Source of the DNA: Acidobacteriota bacterium
GTDB taxonomy: Bacteria; Acidobacteriota; Terriglobia; Bryobacterales; UBA6623
DNA length: 35,851 bases
Reading direction: 5' to 3'
Assembly (NCBI GenBank): GCA_027624045.1
Contig: JAQBUE010000033.1
Coordinates: 1-35,851 of the forward strand
This document shows positions 32,058 through 35,851 of this stretch, one piece after another (positions within the stretch are counted from its first letter, which is position 1; every line of letters starts with the position of its first letter). Both the position numbers and the translations under genes were made by a program. Below the pieces are notes generated by a model. The model was not told the origin of the DNA. It made no database searches and saw nothing but the letters and a program-made list of their open reading frames with translations.

Positions 32058-32429
32058 ATGGTTGCAGATAAGATAGTCGTTCTCAATCGAGTGCACCTTC
32101 GAAAGTTTTCCGAAGAGCTTGAGAAGAAGGCAGCCGAGGTTCTCGGTAGGATGGACTCTGGTTCGGCGCTGCGGGATGGTTCAGCCGGACGCCCGTCAGA
32201 CGACGCGGACTGGGCCGAACAGGCGCACCAGGAGTGGGTGAAAAGCAGCCGCGAACACCTGGATCACGTCCTTCTGTTTCAGATCAAAGATGCGCTCAAC
32301 CGTGCCGAGAACGGAGCCTTCGGCGAGTGCCAGTCTTGCGGCGAGACAATCTCGATGAAACGGCTCAAGGCCGTGCCGTGGGCGCGGTACTGCATCGAAT
32401 GTCAGGAAAGCATCGGTGACGCCGGCTAG
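32058..32429 (+). CDS. DksA/TraR family zinc-finger regulator
   Basis: This 123-residue protein has a helical hairpin followed by a four-cysteine zinc finger: Cys91, Cys94, Cys112 and Cys115 (CQSCGETISM...YCIECQ). The hairpin tip carries D48-D-A-D51-W-A53, which fits the DxxDxA motif that DksA inserts in the RNA polymerase secondary channel. It is shorter than E. coli DksA (151) and longer than TraR (73). It likely modulates transcription under stress. The start at 32058 has AGGGAG seven bases upstream; a longer reading frame upstream lacks family similarity and overlaps the predicted promoter. It converges on uvrA with 15 bp between stops. Confidence 0.88.
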   Translation: MVADKIVVLNRVHLRKFSEELEKKAAEVLGRMDSGSALRDGSAGRPSDDADWAEQAHQEWVKSSREHLDHVLLFQIKDALNRAENGAFGECQSCGETISMKRLKAVPWARYCIECQESIGDAG

Positions 32430-32444
32430 CAATCCCGCGGCGGC

Positions 32445-35246
<2,802 letters not shown>

Positions 35247-35368
35247 TGAGTGGGCGAGAGGGGAAGACTCATTTTAGGTGATCGCCGGGAAGAGTCGACG
35301 TGACCGTGATCCGTCGGCGACCGATCGGCTTCCCGCGCCCATTCGAAGCCGCCCGTGGGCGGTTCCTC

Positions 35369-35695
35369 TTAGGCTGACTTGCTGTAGGCGATCTGATTCA
35401 GGGCTAGGCCGATTCTGTAGTTTCCACCGGGGAGGCGGCGGGAATGTGCTACCCGTGCGTTGCCCTCAACGCGCAGTGCCAACCCAGGAGACCGCAGATC
35501 ACCATGAACGTCCACCGGTGAGCCGATCTTGAGTGGGACGAACATATCGAGGCCCAAGCCGGTGTTACTGAAGTCCACCAGAACCGCGGCTAGCCTGCGG
35601 TAGCCTCCGGCCGCCTCGGCGACTTTGACTTCGATTCTTTGAAGCGGCGGAGTGCTGGCTCGGGATCGCGCTCGCCGGTTTAACAATTCAGCCAC
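35369..35695 (-). CDS. PilZ domain protein
   Basis: This 108-residue protein is essentially one PilZ domain. An arginine-rich N-terminus (NRRARSR, residues 6-12) and DFSNTGLGLDM (41-51) correspond to the RxxxR and (D/N)xSxxG motifs that bind cyclic di-GMP. GNYRIGLALNQI is the last strand. It probably acts as a stand-alone c-di-GMP receptor, for example in motility or exopolysaccharide control. The start is a GTG with only a weak ribosome-binding site. No partner gene is adjacent: uvrA lies downstream on the same strand, and an inverted-repeat element lies upstream. Confidence 0.82.
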   Translation of the reverse strand: MAELLNRRARSRASTPPLQRIEVKVAEAAGGYRRLAAVLVDFSNTGLGLDMFVPLKIGSPVDVHGDLRSPGLALRVEGNARVAHSRRLPGGNYRIGLALNQIAYSKSA

Positions 35696-35784
35696 AAGAG
35701 CTTCATCGGCCGGACGCGATAAACCTTTAACCCTCTCTGAGCCCAGGGACTATTATTTACTGGACGGGGTTTAGCGTCCCGGCA

Positions 35785-35819
35785 CTAGCAGCCTGTGGTG
35801 GAAGTCCCACATTGAAACA
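35785..35819 (-). repeat. Right copy of 35-bp terminal inverted repeat
   Basis: An exact reverse complement of bases 1-35. It begins with CTAG and sits about 90 bp upstream of the PilZ gene start. The shared identity begins exactly at CTAG on the inner side in both copies, as expected if the element inserts next to, or duplicates, a CTAG-type target. Confidence 0.85.
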
Positions 35820-35851
35820 AGAGTCGATAAACTTGTTCTATGGCAATGGGA
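35785..35851 (+). mobile_element. Probable left end of an insertion sequence, cut by the window edge
   Basis: After the repeat, 20 bases separate it from ATG at 35840, which opens a frame reading M-A-M-G to the last base. An N-terminus of this form is seen in some IS transposases, but four residues prove nothing. The layout (terminal repeat, short leader, start codon) is that of an IS end. The rest of the element is outside the window. Confidence 0.35.

Overview
The window reads as chromosomal DNA of an Acidobacteriota bacterium, most likely of the Bryobacterales/Solibacter group. The best taxonomic evidence is the C-terminal domain of the secreted metallopeptidase at 2193-3932, which has the look of the TIGR03437 domain typical of Solibacter relatives. 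A DUF1501 Tat protein, a PadR-led membrane gene set and an actinobacterial-like SdhC fit the same picture. The DNA is GC-rich and almost fully coding. No rRNA, tRNA, CRISPR array or prophage was seen. Both window ends carry the same perfect 35-bp sequence in opposite orientation (1-35 and 35785-35819). This probably means the sequence is bounded by two copies of one insertion sequence.

Layout. 51-3932: a subtilisin-like protease, convergent with a two-gene secreted set (matrixin-like metallopeptidase plus a small secreted partner). 4189-5958: tandem exported fumarylacetoacetate-hydrolase-like proteins. 6067-9968: sdhC-sdhA-sdhB and a small TPR-like gene. 10063-12007: tig-clpP without clpX behind it. 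12008-12529: the only long non-coding gap, holding a 259-bp MITE-like element with internal hairpins. 12530-14888: padR, a membrane protein and a PQQ-type propeller protein, all overlapping. 15083-18149: a small membrane protein and an NtrB/NtrC-type two-component pair. 18282-21678: a lipoprotein S33 peptidase translationally coupled to a NatAB-type ABC exporter. 21787-23434: higBA toxin-antitoxin, a 51-codon ORF and an exported FNR-type flavoreductase. 23554-26497: DUF1501, HbpS-like protein and a lone ABC ATPase. 26516-31795: a 2OG-Fe(II) oxygenase divergent from a P1 (DmpA-type) peptidase and two sodium:solute symporters. 32058-35695: a DksA/TraR-type regulator, uvrA and a PilZ protein.

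Functionally this is a mix of housekeeping genes (protein folding and turnover, respiration, excision repair) and exported scavenging functions (proteases, peptidases, symporters). The clearest regulatory structure is the higBA promoter, where a perfect 7+7 inverted repeat fills the spacer between the -35 and -10 boxes and transcription is predicted to begin at the toxin ATG. I found no convincing wholly new multi-gene system. The points most worth a second look are the terminal inverted repeats, the MITE-like element, the higBA promoter and downstream ORF, the exported FNR domain, and the tandem exported FAH proteins.
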